64,000 nt of DNA from Phycisphaeraceae bacterium. Lineage in GTDB: Bacteria; Planctomycetota; Phycisphaerae; Phycisphaerales; UBA1924. The stretch covers positions 3,451,649-3,515,648 of the forward strand of contig CP075368.1 of assembly GCA_019454185.1 (NCBI GenBank), written 5' to 3'. Each line of letters starts with the position of its first letter. Within the stretch, counting starts at the first letter, position 1. Below are positions 23,571 through 32,463 of the stretch, piece by piece. The notes below the pieces were generated by a model that made no database searches, was not told the DNA's origin, and saw only the letters and a list, made by a program, of their open reading frames with translations. The position numbers were made by a program, and so were the translations under genes.

Positions 23571-23930
23571 TCACACCGTATCTGGCCCGTCGTGGGGTGT
23601 ATCGGGGGGTGTGTCGGTCTCGTCTTCGGTTTGCGGGGGCTCATGCCAGAGTCGCTCGCCCGGATGGCGACGCGCGTACCACGCGCCGGTGAGGCGCCTG
23701 AGTTCTGCTGCGAGCCCGAGCGCTGCAAGCCGATCGCCCTCGACGATGGCGGTGATGCCGGACTCATCCGCTTCGATCGAGACGAGGCGGACGCCGGTGC
23801 GTTCGGCGATTCCTTCCGCGCTCGCGACCACCATGTCGTGCACCGCGCTCTCTGCGAGCGCGCCCTCTGAAGCCGCGTTCAGGCGCACGCGGTTCCACTC
23901 CGGTCGATCGCGATGGGGTGGCACTGTCAC
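23571..23930 (-). CDS. Conserved-looking hypothetical protein, 119 aa
   Basis: Starts at GTG 23930, overlapping the gmhB stop by four bases (GTGA). The product has an N-terminal RPEWNRVRLNAAS, a helical part (ESAVHDMVVASAEGIAERTG), strand segments (VRLVSIEADESGITAIVEGD) and a proline/aspartate-rich tail. No membrane segment or signal is seen. Tight coupling between gmhB and the heptosyltransferase implies co-expression, perhaps an accessory protein for the heptose pathway, but no family is recognised. An earlier ATG at 24065 would overlap gmhB deeply and is rejected. Confidence 0.7.
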   Translation of the reverse strand: MTVPPHRDRPEWNRVRLNAASEGALAESAVHDMVVASAEGIAERTGVRLVSIEADESGITAIVEGDRLAALGLAAELRRLTGAWYARRHPGERLWHEPPQTEDETDTPPDTPHDGPDTV

Positions 23931-24556
23931 GCTCCGAGGATAACCCGTGTGGCGGCATGAAGATCGGGCAGTTCTCTGCCCGGTCCGACCAGCAGGCACC
24001 TCGCGGGGTCGATTCCCGCCGCCTGCCCGGCCTCGATATCCCGTGGTGCATCGCCAACCAGCCACGAGCGGGCGAGATGCAGATCTAGTTCCTGTGTTGC
24101 CTGCAGGATCATCCCCGGCGCGGGCTTTCTCAGCGGATGTTCCACGTTGTAGGGGGGGACCGTGCCGTTGGGGTGATATGGGCAGACGTAGACGCGTTCG
24201 ATCAGGGGGCGGCCTGTTGGTTCAGAGGTGAGCAATTCGAGCAGTCGCTCGTTGGTGCGGGCGACATCCGCGAGGGTGCCGACACCGCGCGCGACAAGCC
24301 CCTGATTGCTGACCACGACGAGCACGAAGTCCGCGTTCACCATGCGTTCGCATGCCTCCCGCACGCCCGGCAGGAGGCGCACATACGCCGGATCGCAGAG
24401 GTCGCCGCGTGGGGTGCCGATCTCGGACCAAGGGAGTTCCCGGTTCTCGATCAGTGTGTCATCGCGATCAAGGAAGACGGCTGGTCGCACACCCGGATTA
24501 TGGGCATGATCCGACGCCTCTGCGCCCCACACCCCAACCAACATCCGAGCGGCCAT
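23927..24556 (-). CDS. gmhB: D-glycero-D-manno-heptose 1,7-bisphosphate 7-phosphatase
   Basis: A 209-residue HAD-family phosphatase. Motif I is PAVFLDRDDTLIEN (residues about 26-39), followed by the LLPGVREACERM block, motif II VVVSNQGLVARG, the zinc-binding segment VYVCPYHPNGTVPPYNVEHPLRKPAPGM, and motif IV SWLVGDAPRDIEAGQAAG. This matches GmhB-type histidinol/heptose bisphosphate phosphatases, which dephosphorylate heptose 1,7-bisphosphate in ADP-heptose synthesis. The zinc loop has one fewer cysteine than classical GmhB. Downstream genes for a small protein, the heptosyltransferase and YbaB follow with overlaps, supporting one operon. Confidence 0.82.
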   Translation of the reverse strand: MAARMLVGVWGAEASDHAHNPGVRPAVFLDRDDTLIENRELPWSEIGTPRGDLCDPAYVRLLPGVREACERMVNADFVLVVVSNQGLVARGVGTLADVARTNERLLELLTSEPTGRPLIERVYVCPYHPNGTVPPYNVEHPLRKPAPGMILQATQELDLHLARSWLVGDAPRDIEAGQAAGIDPARCLLVGPGRELPDLHAATRVILGA

Positions 24557-24654
24557 TGGTCACCCCTGCGTCACGGATTCGGGCTTGCGGGCCATGGAAT
24601 CGGAACGAACCCGGTGTCAGGACGTATAACACAGACGGAGAAAGGGGGTGGGTC

Positions 24655-25842
24655 ATGACGATCCGCCTTGCGAACACCGGCTCGGCCACAACTTCTGGCG
24701 ATCTCTTGAAGCGTGCGGCTCTTTCGATCGCGCTCCTGGCGGGAGCATGCTCGGCTTCCGCTCAGGACCAGTTCAGGTTCGGCGACCCTTCCGTCGGGCG
24801 TGTGAACGAGTCGCGGGGTGCCGCGCCGCGCGATGCGGGTGCGGGGCGCGGCTCCGACCGTGCGTCGGGGCGCAATACGAGCAGTATCGATGCGTTCGCG
24901 AACTCGCGGACAATCAGCCGCCCGACCACTGTTGATCGAGCCCCGAGTTTCAACCGTACTTCTCCGGACGCTTCGTACCGGGATCGCGCATCCAACTCGT
25001 CGCGCAGCAGTGCGCGTTCCGGCAACGATCGCATCACGTGGACCGGCACCGGGCGTTCGGCGATCGATCCGGATGGCGATGGCATCGGGATGCGCAACCC
25101 CGGCTCGTCGCGCGATCGCGACAACAGAGGCGATTGGAACTCCGCCAATAACTGGAACAGCAAAGATCGCGATCGGCGCGGCTCTTCATCGTCGAGCTGC
25201 TCCTCGGGATGCGGATCTTCGTGCTCTCACGTCTCGCATGGGTATCGCGGGTATCGAAGCTCCTCGGCCAACACGTGCGGCGTGAACGCCTACCGCTGCA
25301 GCGGCTGTTCGTCCTGCTCGGGATGGTCGGGCGTCTCGGTCGTGTATTCGAGGGCGTCCTCTTCCGGCGGTTGGATCGACCCGTGGAGCACGGCTTATGT
25401 CGCGCCATTGGTTGTGGAGCCGGTGGTGGTTGAGCCAGTCGTTGTCGTGCCACCCTCCTCGGCTCAGCCCGTGTACATCGTTCAGCAACCGGTGGTGGTC
25501 TACGCGACGACCGATGTTTCCAACGCGATCCTGGCGGCGGACGCCGGTGCGCACCCCAGAGCGATCGCGCTGATGCGTGCGTATGCGGGACAGCATGGTC
25601 GCCTGCCCGAGTACGCCGAACTCGGCCCTGCGGCGCGTGCCGCCCTTGAGAGCGTCTGGAGGACATATGAGCGTGCGGCTCTGACTCCCGGGGCGAACGC
25701 CGACACGTACTTCATGCTCGGGGCGTGCCGCGCCCTGAGGGGGGATACCGAGATGGCGGTTGCGGCGTTCGAGGCCGCGTTGGCGTGGGGAGATCCCGAT
25801 CCTTCGACCCAGCGGATGCTTGCGTGGTTCAGGGGACCGTGA
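24655..25842 (+). CDS. Secreted Ser/Arg/Cys-rich protein with helical C-terminal domain
   Basis: A 395-residue protein from ATG 24655. A hydrophobic signal (LSIALLAGACSASA) is followed by a long Ser/Arg/Asp-rich disordered part. A cysteine cluster (SSSSSCSSGCGSSCSHVS, CSGCSSCSGWSG) and repeated valine-proline strings (VEPVVVEPVVVVPP, VQQPVVVYA) come next. The last 110 residues (ILAADAGAHPRAIALMRAYA, then NADTYFMLGACRALRGDTEM and ALAWGDPDPSTQRMLAWF) resemble TPR-like helices and match the C-terminus of the next gene, its clear paralogue. Probably a cell-envelope protein. Function unknown. Confidence 0.75.
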   Translation: MTIRLANTGSATTSGDLLKRAALSIALLAGACSASAQDQFRFGDPSVGRVNESRGAAPRDAGAGRGSDRASGRNTSSIDAFANSRTISRPTTVDRAPSFNRTSPDASYRDRASNSSRSSARSGNDRITWTGTGRSAIDPDGDGIGMRNPGSSRDRDNRGDWNSANNWNSKDRDRRGSSSSSCSSGCGSSCSHVSHGYRGYRSSSANTCGVNAYRCSGCSSCSGWSGVSVVYSRASSSGGWIDPWSTAYVAPLVVEPVVVEPVVVVPPSSAQPVYIVQQPVVVYATTDVSNAILAADAGAHPRAIALMRAYAGQHGRLPEYAELGPAARAALESVWRTYERAALTPGANADTYFMLGACRALRGDTEMAVAAFEAALAWGDPDPSTQRMLAWFRGP

Positions 25843-25997
25843 TCCATGGTGTGTGATGAATGGCCCGAAAGGGGCGGCGTGACGGGCATTGTGTAACGAC
25901 GCACCGGGCGAGTGCATCCCGGGTGCGGGAGTGGATGAACAAGTAGAGTCGCGGCCTCGGGCGTGGCCCGAATGCCGTTTCACATGGGAGCCACACG

Positions 25998-26822
25998 ATG
26001 GTCCGTTTGAGGAAGAGCAACATGCGAATGGGACTGGTCGCTCTGGCGGTCTGCGGTCTCGCGGCGACCCCGGCGATGGCCGGCGGTGGGCGCGGCTGGA
26101 GCCGCTCGTGCAGCGACGGGTTCTCCGTCTCATCGTGGGGCGGCTCGCGCGGCTCGGGGTTCAGTGTCTCGATCAGTTCGGGTTGGAACGATTGCGGGCC
26201 TCGGCCGGTCTACTCCAGGCCGGTGTACTCCAGGCCGGTGTACCACCGACCTGTTTATGTGTGTCCTCCTCCGGTCGTCGTGAGTCGGCCCGTGGTGTAC
26301 ACACAGCCGGTCGTGTACGCGGCTCCGGTTGTGGTTGAGCCCGTGCGGGTCGTGCAGCCGGTTGTGCAGCAGGCCGTGTACCAGCCGGCGGTCCAGCAGG
26401 TCTCTTACCAGCCGACGTACCAAGCGCCCGTGCTTGCGCCCGCGCCCGCGACGCTCGCGACAGGTGTGGTGCCCGCTGCGCCGGTCTCTTCGGCGGCAGA
26501 AGATCTGACGCGGGCTCTTGCCGCGGCGAATCAGGGTGAGGATCGGCGCGCGGTCGAGTTGATGCGTGCCTATTTCCGGATCTATGCGACGCCTCCTGCC
26601 GGGCTTGTGCTCTCTCGGCCGATGCTGGAGCGTCTGGAGGGCGCGTACGCCAGGCGGTGTGAACTGGAGGAGCCGAACGCCGACACATATTTCGTGCTCG
26701 CGGTGCTGCGTGGACTGCTCGGAGACCGCGTGGGAGGCACGGCTGCGCTGGACGCTGGACGGGCCTGGGGGGATCGCGACGGATCCGCAGCACAGGCACG
26801 CGCATGGCTTGAGAGCCGATAA
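25998..26822 (+). CDS. Secreted repeat protein, paralogue of the preceding gene
   Basis: A 274-residue protein. The signal peptide MGLVALAVCGLAATPAMAGG is strong. Next come a glycine/serine-rich stretch with a cysteine, a PVYSR(P)VY...PVYVCPPP repeat, and VVV/QPVV repeats, i.e. a Pro/Tyr/Val-rich low-complexity linker typical of extracellular stalks. The C-terminal about 110 residues (DLTRALAAANQGEDRRAVELM, YFVLAVLRGLLGDRVGG and LDAGRAWGDRDGS) are homologous to the preceding protein's tail. The two share an architecture despite different linkers, implying duplication and rapid drift of the linker. Confidence 0.75.
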   Translation: MVRLRKSNMRMGLVALAVCGLAATPAMAGGGRGWSRSCSDGFSVSSWGGSRGSGFSVSISSGWNDCGPRPVYSRPVYSRPVYHRPVYVCPPPVVVSRPVVYTQPVVYAAPVVVEPVRVVQPVVQQAVYQPAVQQVSYQPTYQAPVLAPAPATLATGVVPAAPVSSAAEDLTRALAAANQGEDRRAVELMRAYFRIYATPPAGLVLSRPMLERLEGAYARRCELEEPNADTYFVLAVLRGLLGDRVGGTAALDAGRAWGDRDGSAAQARAWLESR

Positions 26823-26852
26823 GCGGTCGAGAGTCTGATTTTCGTGCGATGC

Positions 26853-26877
26853 TGCCCCGGCACTCTGTTCCGGGGCA
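26853..26877 (+). terminator. Probable intrinsic terminator
   Basis: TGCCCCGG and CCGGGGCA form a perfect eight-base stem with a nine-base loop, followed by CTTTCATTTTC. It lies 30 bases past the secreted-protein stop and 66 bases before the kinase start, so it probably ends transcription of the upstream pair. The T-run is interrupted, hence moderate confidence. Confidence 0.55.
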
Positions 26878-26942
26878 CTTTCATTTTCGTGTATCTATGC
26901 GATACTCTGTGCACTGCGTCAACCCATGGTGCCCGTGCGGAC

Positions 26943-29285
26943 ATGAGCCAGCAAACCCCAGGACAAGATCGAGACGACGACGCTGCACGATCCGGCCCGG
27001 GCGGAGCGTCCGCGAACGATTTCTCCGCGATCAACTCCGGTGATATGTGGGAGAGCGCGGCGCGGGAGCCCCTGCCCGCGTCGATCGGGAAGTACACGAT
27101 CATCAAGGAACTCGGCTCCGGCGGGATGGGCGTGGTCTATGAGGCGTCGCAGGAGTTTCCCTCGCGGCGTGTCGCGCTCAAGGTTGTTCGCGGGGCATCG
27201 CCCTCGCCGACGATGATGCGGCGATTCGCGCACGAGGCCGAGGCGCTCGCGATGCTCCAGCACCCCGGCATCGCGCAGTTGTACGAGGCGGGTTTCGCGG
27301 AGACCCCGCGCGGCAAGGTGCCGTTCCTCGCGATGGAGCTGGCGATCGGCAAGCCGATCACGACCCACTGCCGGGAAGAGGGACTCAACGTTGCGTCACG
27401 CCTCTCGCTGATCGTCAGCGTCTGCGAGGCGGTCGAGCACGCGCATCGTCGAGGCGTGATTCATCGAGATCTGAAGCCGGGCAACATCGTCGTTGTCCCC
27501 GGGAGCGGCCCGAAGGTGCTCGATTTCGGCCTGGCTCGGCTTGTCGCGCCGGACACCGCGATGACCGCGGCGACCGGGCAGGGGGAGCTGGTCGGCACCG
27601 TCGGCTACATGAGCCCGGAGCAACTGTCGGGCGATCCGCGTGCGATCGACACACGCGTCGATGTCTTTGCGCTCGGGGTCGTGCTGTATGAGATCCTCGC
27701 GGGGCGTGCGGCGTTTGATATCCGGGGGAAGTCCGTCGTGCAGGCGCTCGAGGTCATGCGGTCTGTCGAGCCGCCGACACTGGGGCGTGTCGATCCCGCG
27801 CTGCGTGGCGACATCGAGGCGATTGTTGCCAAGGCGATGGAGCGTGATCCCGATCGGCGGTACTCGTCTGCGGCGGAACTCGCGGCAGATATCCGTCGCT
27901 CGATGTCGAGTGAGCCGGTGACGGCCCGGCCGCTGACGACGTTCTACCAGTTGGGGCGGTTCGCGCGTCGGCACCGCGGCATGGTCGCTGCGGCTTCGAT
28001 CATCGTGGGCGTGATCGCGATCGGCGTTTCCGCGACTGCGTGGCAGGCCTTCGAGGCGACGAGGGAGCGTGATCGCGCCCGCCAGGAGGCCATGCGGGCG
28101 ACGCAGACCCGCGAGTTGCTGGAGCGGATGCTTCGCCTGGCGACGCCCCACGGAACGGGCGGGCTGACGCTGACGCTGCGGGAGATGGTTGACACTGCGG
28201 CGCGCGAGCTGGAGGAGCGGATCGGCGGCATCGAGCCGCTGGTTGAAGCGGACACGCGTCGGATCCTCTCCGAGGTCTACGGCAACCTGGGCGAGTACGC
28301 GATCTCGGAGCGGCAGAGGCGGCGCGCCATCGAGATCTACGAGAAGGAGCGGGGGCGCGATTCGTTCGAGGCGATTCGCGAGATCGCTGCCTTGTCGATC
28401 GCCGTCGCCGAGCAGGACCGGGGCGAGGAGGCCGAGCGCATCGCGCGCGACGGGCTCGAGCGGGCCGAGCGGTCGCTCGGGGTTGATTCAGCGGCCGCGA
28501 TCGATCTCTGCCATTCGATCGGGTATGCGATCGGGTACGCCCGTCCCGAGGCGTGGGATGAGATGCTCGAATGGGAGCAAAGGGCATTCGAGCGATCAGA
28601 GCGCAGCCGCGGGAAGACGCACCCGCTCACGCAGCAGATGGCGATGAATATGGCTGTCACGCTTGAGCAGATGGGGCGTGTGGCGGAGGCCGCGCCGATC
28701 CTGCGGGAAGTGCATGCCACGCGTATCCAGACCCTCGGCCTCGATCATCCGGACACGATGATCGCCGAGAACAACGTGATCACGGTCGAGGCGAACATGG
28801 GGAATACCGATGTCGCGCTCGGCATGATCACCGAACTCGAGCGGCGTGCCTCCCGAGTCCACGGCGAGAGCCATCCGAGCACGCTGCTCTATCTTCGCAA
28901 CAAGCTCATGCTCAAGGCGACTGTCGCGCCGCCGGCCGAGCTGATCCCGGAGGCACGTCAGTTGTACGAGCGTCGGCTTCTGCGCTTCGGGAGGGACCAT
29001 CGCCAGACGTTCGAGGCCCAGGGGTTCCTCGCGAACATCCTGTTGCTGGCGGGGAGCATCGACGAGGGAGAGGCGATCGCGAGGGATCTTTACCCGCGCG
29101 TGCTTGCCATGTTCGGGCAGGACCACATCGAGACGACGAAGGCGATCGGGCTCATGTGGGATGTTGCCGAGCAGCGTGACGATCACGGGGCGATGCGCAC
29201 ATGGGCAGACGCTCTCCGAGGCACGCCGTACGAGCAGGAAGTCGAGCGCCAGATGGAGGCCAAGGGGCTCGGGCGAGTGGACTGA
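26943..29285 (+). CDS. Membrane-anchored Ser/Thr protein kinase with TPR-like C-terminus
   Basis: A 780-residue protein from ATG 26943. The kinase domain starts at about 50: glycine loop LGSGGMGVVYEA, the invariant lysine in VALK (Lys80), catalytic VIHRDLKPGN (residue about 172), DFGLAR and GTVGYMSPEQ in the activation segment, and the SVVQALEVM/DPALRGDIEAIVAKAM end region. A membrane helix lies at about 346-369 (ASIIVGVIAIGVSATAWQAF). The remainder (about 400-780) has repeated tetratricopeptide-like helices with NxGxxxxA patterns, presumably external or a scaffold. This is the common planctomycete PknB-type arrangement. Substrate unknown. Confidence 0.92.
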   Translation: MSQQTPGQDRDDDAARSGPGGASANDFSAINSGDMWESAAREPLPASIGKYTIIKELGSGGMGVVYEASQEFPSRRVALKVVRGASPSPTMMRRFAHEAEALAMLQHPGIAQLYEAGFAETPRGKVPFLAMELAIGKPITTHCREEGLNVASRLSLIVSVCEAVEHAHRRGVIHRDLKPGNIVVVPGSGPKVLDFGLARLVAPDTAMTAATGQGELVGTVGYMSPEQLSGDPRAIDTRVDVFALGVVLYEILAGRAAFDIRGKSVVQALEVMRSVEPPTLGRVDPALRGDIEAIVAKAMERDPDRRYSSAAELAADIRRSMSSEPVTARPLTTFYQLGRFARRHRGMVAAASIIVGVIAIGVSATAWQAFEATRERDRARQEAMRATQTRELLERMLRLATPHGTGGLTLTLREMVDTAARELEERIGGIEPLVEADTRRILSEVYGNLGEYAISERQRRRAIEIYEKERGRDSFEAIREIAALSIAVAEQDRGEEAERIARDGLERAERSLGVDSAAAIDLCHSIGYAIGYARPEAWDEMLEWEQRAFERSERSRGKTHPLTQQMAMNMAVTLEQMGRVAEAAPILREVHATRIQTLGLDHPDTMIAENNVITVEANMGNTDVALGMITELERRASRVHGESHPSTLLYLRNKLMLKATVAPPAELIPEARQLYERRLLRFGRDHRQTFEAQGFLANILLLAGSIDEGEAIARDLYPRVLAMFGQDHIETTKAIGLMWDVAEQRDDHGAMRTWADALRGTPYEQEVERQMEAKGLGRVD

Positions 29286-29296
29286 GGGGAAGGGAA

Positions 29297-29346
29297 AGGC
29301 ACGAAGGCATGAAGGCATGAAGGCATGAAGGCATGAAGGAATGAAG
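29297..29346. repeat. Tandem 8-bp repeat between convergent genes
   Basis: Units of GGCATGAA (first copy GGCACGAA, last GGAATGAA) run six times and end exactly where the minus-strand gene's TGA begins. The repeat shares its GGCACGAAGGCA core with the in-frame insert of asnS (about 37033-37131). The gap between the convergent genes is 61 bp. Confidence 0.8.
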
Positions 29347-30591
29347 TCACAGGCGGCGGAGTGCATCCACCAGGGTGTCGATATGCTCGGTCGTGTGCGC
29401 TGCGGAGATCTGGCAGCGCAGCCGGGCGTGGCCCTCGGGCACGACCGGGTAGCCGAAGCCGATGACGAAGACGCCCATTTCAAGCAGGCGCTTGGACATG
29501 GCGATCGCCTTGGCCGTGTCGTGGACGATGATCGGACAGATCGCGGTCGGTGATTCGAGCACGTCGAACCCTGCCTGCTTGATCTTCTGGCGTGCGTAGG
29601 CGACGTTGGAACGAAGGCGCTCGACGCGCTGCGGCTCCGTGAGCATGATTTCGATCGCCTTCCGCGCCGACGCCGCGACCGTCACCGGGAGCGCGTTCGA
29701 GAAGAGTGTCGGCCTGCCGCGCTGGATCAGCATGTCGATCGCGTCGCGTGTTCCGGCGACGAAACCTCCTGCGCCGCCTCCCAGGGCCTTGCCGAGCGTG
29801 CCGCTGAACATATCGACGCGGTTGGTGCGGGTCGGCGCGGCGTGTGCGGCGTCGATCATTCCCCAGTGTTCGTGTGTGCCGCGTCCGGTGCGTCCCATGA
29901 CGCCGTGCCCGTGCGAGTCGTCGACGACGAGGATGGCGTTGTGCTTATCGCAGAGGACGCGCATGGTCGGCAGGTCGGCGATGGAGCCCTCCATCGAGAA
30001 GACGCCGTCTGTCACGACCCAGATCTGGCCGGTGACGGCGGGGTTTGCCGCGGCCTCGGCGAGGCGCTGCTCGAGTGAGTTCTCGCCCGTCAGCACGTTG
30101 TTCTTGTAGACGGCCTTGTGAACGCCCTTCTTGATGGTCGTCGCGAGGCGGATGGAATCGATGATGCAGGCGTGGTTGAGTTCGTCCGAGATGATGATGT
30201 CGCCCGGCTCGCAGAGCGTCGGGAAGATCGCCTCGTTCGCGGTCCACGCGGAGACGAAGGTGTATGACGCTTCGGTTCCCATCATGCGAGCGATGAGCTG
30301 CTCGAGATCGTGGTGCGGGCCGAATGTGCCGCAGATGAAGCGGACGGATGCGGTGCCAGCGCCGTAGTCTTTCAGGGCCTTGACGCCGGCCTCGACAACC
30401 TCCGGGTGGTTCGCGAGGCCAAGGTAGTTGTTCGAGCAGAAGCAGAGGGTGTCGCGGAAGGAGCCGTCCGGCTGTTTCAGACGAACCACCGCGTCCATGG
30501 GTCCGTCGATGGTCTGGAGGTGCTTGTACTGCCCTCCGTCGCGGAGAGCATGGAGGGTGGCGGCGGCACGAACGTCGAATGGTGTGGGCAT
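29347..30591 (-). CDS. kbl: Glycine C-acetyltransferase (2-amino-3-ketobutyrate CoA ligase)
   Basis: A 414-residue alpha-oxoamine synthase of the KBL/BioF/SPT family. It matches Kbl best: N-terminal RVSAVxL-like QPDGSFRDTLCFCSNNYLGL, the aspartate pocket VVDDSHGHGVMGRTGRG, and the PLP lysine in MFSGTLGKALGGGAGG (Lys268). Kbl with threonine dehydrogenase converts 2-amino-3-ketobutyrate and CoA to glycine and acetyl-CoA. BioF-like or serine palmitoyl-type activity is less likely because the central sequence follows Kbl more closely. ATG 30591 is preferred; an upstream ATG 30636 adds only a variable leader. The gene overlaps the tandem repeat at its stop. Confidence 0.85.
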   Translation of the reverse strand: MPTPFDVRAAATLHALRDGGQYKHLQTIDGPMDAVVRLKQPDGSFRDTLCFCSNNYLGLANHPEVVEAGVKALKDYGAGTASVRFICGTFGPHHDLEQLIARMMGTEASYTFVSAWTANEAIFPTLCEPGDIIISDELNHACIIDSIRLATTIKKGVHKAVYKNNVLTGENSLEQRLAEAAANPAVTGQIWVVTDGVFSMEGSIADLPTMRVLCDKHNAILVVDDSHGHGVMGRTGRGTHEHWGMIDAAHAAPTRTNRVDMFSGTLGKALGGGAGGFVAGTRDAIDMLIQRGRPTLFSNALPVTVAASARKAIEIMLTEPQRVERLRSNVAYARQKIKQAGFDVLESPTAICPIIVHDTAKAIAMSKRLLEMGVFVIGFGYPVVPEGHARLRCQISAAHTTEHIDTLVDALRRL

Positions 30592-30762
30592 GCCCGGAAC
30601 CTCTGTGGAGCGGGGAACTCTGACCGGCGGGAACATCTACGGGAAGGGGCAAGAGTGTAGGGAACGCGGGTTCTTCCAGCGCGCAGCGAAGCGGCCCCCA
30701 TGCCACTCGGGGGGCCGCCCGCCATCCCACTCCAGGACCGAGACTCCGCACCTTCGCGATGT

Positions 30763-32280
30763 TCACACCCTGCGACGGCGGCTCGCGACGAGGCACCCCA
30801 TGCCGACGAGCGCGGTCGCGCCGGGAGCGGGGACCGCGTTGTAGTTCCAGAACGTGATGTCATTGACCGAGACGCCCGACAGCTGGCCATCCAGCGACTC
30901 GAAGACGAACGCGACGGCGTACTCGCCGCTCTCGAACGTCTGCCAGAGCGACACCGGCCCGCTGGACTGATCCTCAGAGCCGGCAAGATTGAAGGACTGG
31001 CGTGCGGAGAAGATCTCCAGCCACTGGAACGCGCCCTCAAACTCGTAGGCGACAAGCACTGAGAACATCCCGTCGCGCTGGCTCGGACCGCTGTCCGCGA
31101 ACGAATACGAGAACGTCATGGCATCCACGGGACCGTTGTTCCGAGTGTCGACGTTCAGGACCATCCAGGACGGCGCCGCCCCCATCGCTTCGAGGTCGAG
31201 CCCCGTGATGCGATCTCCCGTCGTGCGCACTGTCGCCATTCCCGCGCTCGAGTCGACCGTGACGCCCGGCGTCCTTTCCTGCTCGGGCAGAACGCTGAGT
31301 TTGTCGTTTGAGTCGAGCCATCCCTGATTGCCGATCGTGATCAGCCGGCCGCGATTGTGCTTCGAGGCGTCCACCACGGGCCATGCGTTGTCGCGCTCCA
31401 TCGCTCGCTCGTAGGAGTACCCCCATCCGAACCTGCCGTACCCCGACTTGGGCACCGGCCCGAGGTCCACGACGCCGGAGCCGCGGATGCCCTCGTCGTA
31501 CCACTCGACCGGCCACTTGTGGTGCTCGTTGGGCTGGACCGCGGGGATGTACCGCGTGGTCGCCGCGACATTGACGTTGACGGCGGACTTGAACGTGTGC
31601 CCCGTGAAGCCCACATAGCCGAGGGCGCCGCCTGGCGCGAAGTAGTTCTCCGCAACATCCGCCGTGCCACCGAACCACTTGCCCATCGCACCATCAGGGT
31701 CGATCGCGGGATCAAGGAAGGTCTGCTGGACCGTCTTCACGCCGTACTTCTTCAGCCCGCGAGCCGCTAACTCGTTGATCGGCGCGCCCAGACTGTGCGA
31801 GATCAGGTGGACGTGGTCCCATTGCCCCTCGCCGCCGATACGCCCCTTCGTGATGATCTGGTGCAGGAGATTGTCGGCCTGACCACCGGTTGTCCCGATG
31901 GCGTCAACGAAGTTCGCCGGCTTGTTCAGGAGACCGGGGCCGAACGTGCCCGCGGCATCCGTCCGCCAGTCATACTCCCAGACCGCAGTCCCCGCGGGGA
32001 GAATGTTGATTCCGTTGGGAAGTCTCCTGTTCATGGACGCGTGAAGGTTGCCCCACATCGCGGGCGTGTCGTCGAATCCGTGGATCATGACGACCAGTGT
32101 CTTCTCACCGTTGGCCCGTTGGGTCAGGGCCGCGTTGTTGTCGTACTTGCCGATCTTGCCCTTGGGCGGGTCGGCGGGCTTGGCTGGCGCGGCGTGCGCG
32201 GGCAGGCCGACGGCGGCCAACCCCGCGAGGATCGCGATCAGCGTGGCGCGGCTCTGAACGATGGAGCGTGTGGCTTTCAT
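30763..32280 (-). CDS. Secreted alpha/beta-hydrolase with PEP-CTERM-like tail
   Basis: A 505-residue protein. A signal peptide (ATLIAILAGLAAVGLPAHA) precedes the hydrolase core: the oxyanion region LVVMIHGFDD, the nucleophile elbow LISHSLGAPINEL (a serine-for-glycine variant of GxSxG), and later aspartate and histidine candidates around FLDPAI and GFTGHTF. Lipase or cutinase-type action on an ester is plausible but unproven. Residues about 310-480 are beta-rich (sandwich-like). The end VPAPGATALVGMGCLVAS followed by four arginines is a PEP-CTERM-type sorting signal: motif, hydrophobic helix, basic tail. The cognate exosortase is not in this window. Confidence 0.85.
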   Translation of the reverse strand: MKATRSIVQSRATLIAILAGLAAVGLPAHAAPAKPADPPKGKIGKYDNNAALTQRANGEKTLVVMIHGFDDTPAMWGNLHASMNRRLPNGINILPAGTAVWEYDWRTDAAGTFGPGLLNKPANFVDAIGTTGGQADNLLHQIITKGRIGGEGQWDHVHLISHSLGAPINELAARGLKKYGVKTVQQTFLDPAIDPDGAMGKWFGGTADVAENYFAPGGALGYVGFTGHTFKSAVNVNVAATTRYIPAVQPNEHHKWPVEWYDEGIRGSGVVDLGPVPKSGYGRFGWGYSYERAMERDNAWPVVDASKHNRGRLITIGNQGWLDSNDKLSVLPEQERTPGVTVDSSAGMATVRTTGDRITGLDLEAMGAAPSWMVLNVDTRNNGPVDAMTFSYSFADSGPSQRDGMFSVLVAYEFEGAFQWLEIFSARQSFNLAGSEDQSSGPVSLWQTFESGEYAVAFVFESLDGQLSGVSVNDITFWNYNAVPAPGATALVGMGCLVASRRRRV

Positions 32281-32463
32281 GGCTTGGACTCCTTTGGAAC
32301 GGTTCTGGTTCTGTGGTGGTGGTGAGGGGGAAACGACTGACTCCACACGCTCCAGCGTGAGTCACGCCCCCGACCGGCGCGGGATTCTCGACCATTCCCA
32401 GAAAAATCACTTCCGGCCTCGGCCCAGCACACCGGGCCGGCCGCCCGATATCCTTCAAAACCC

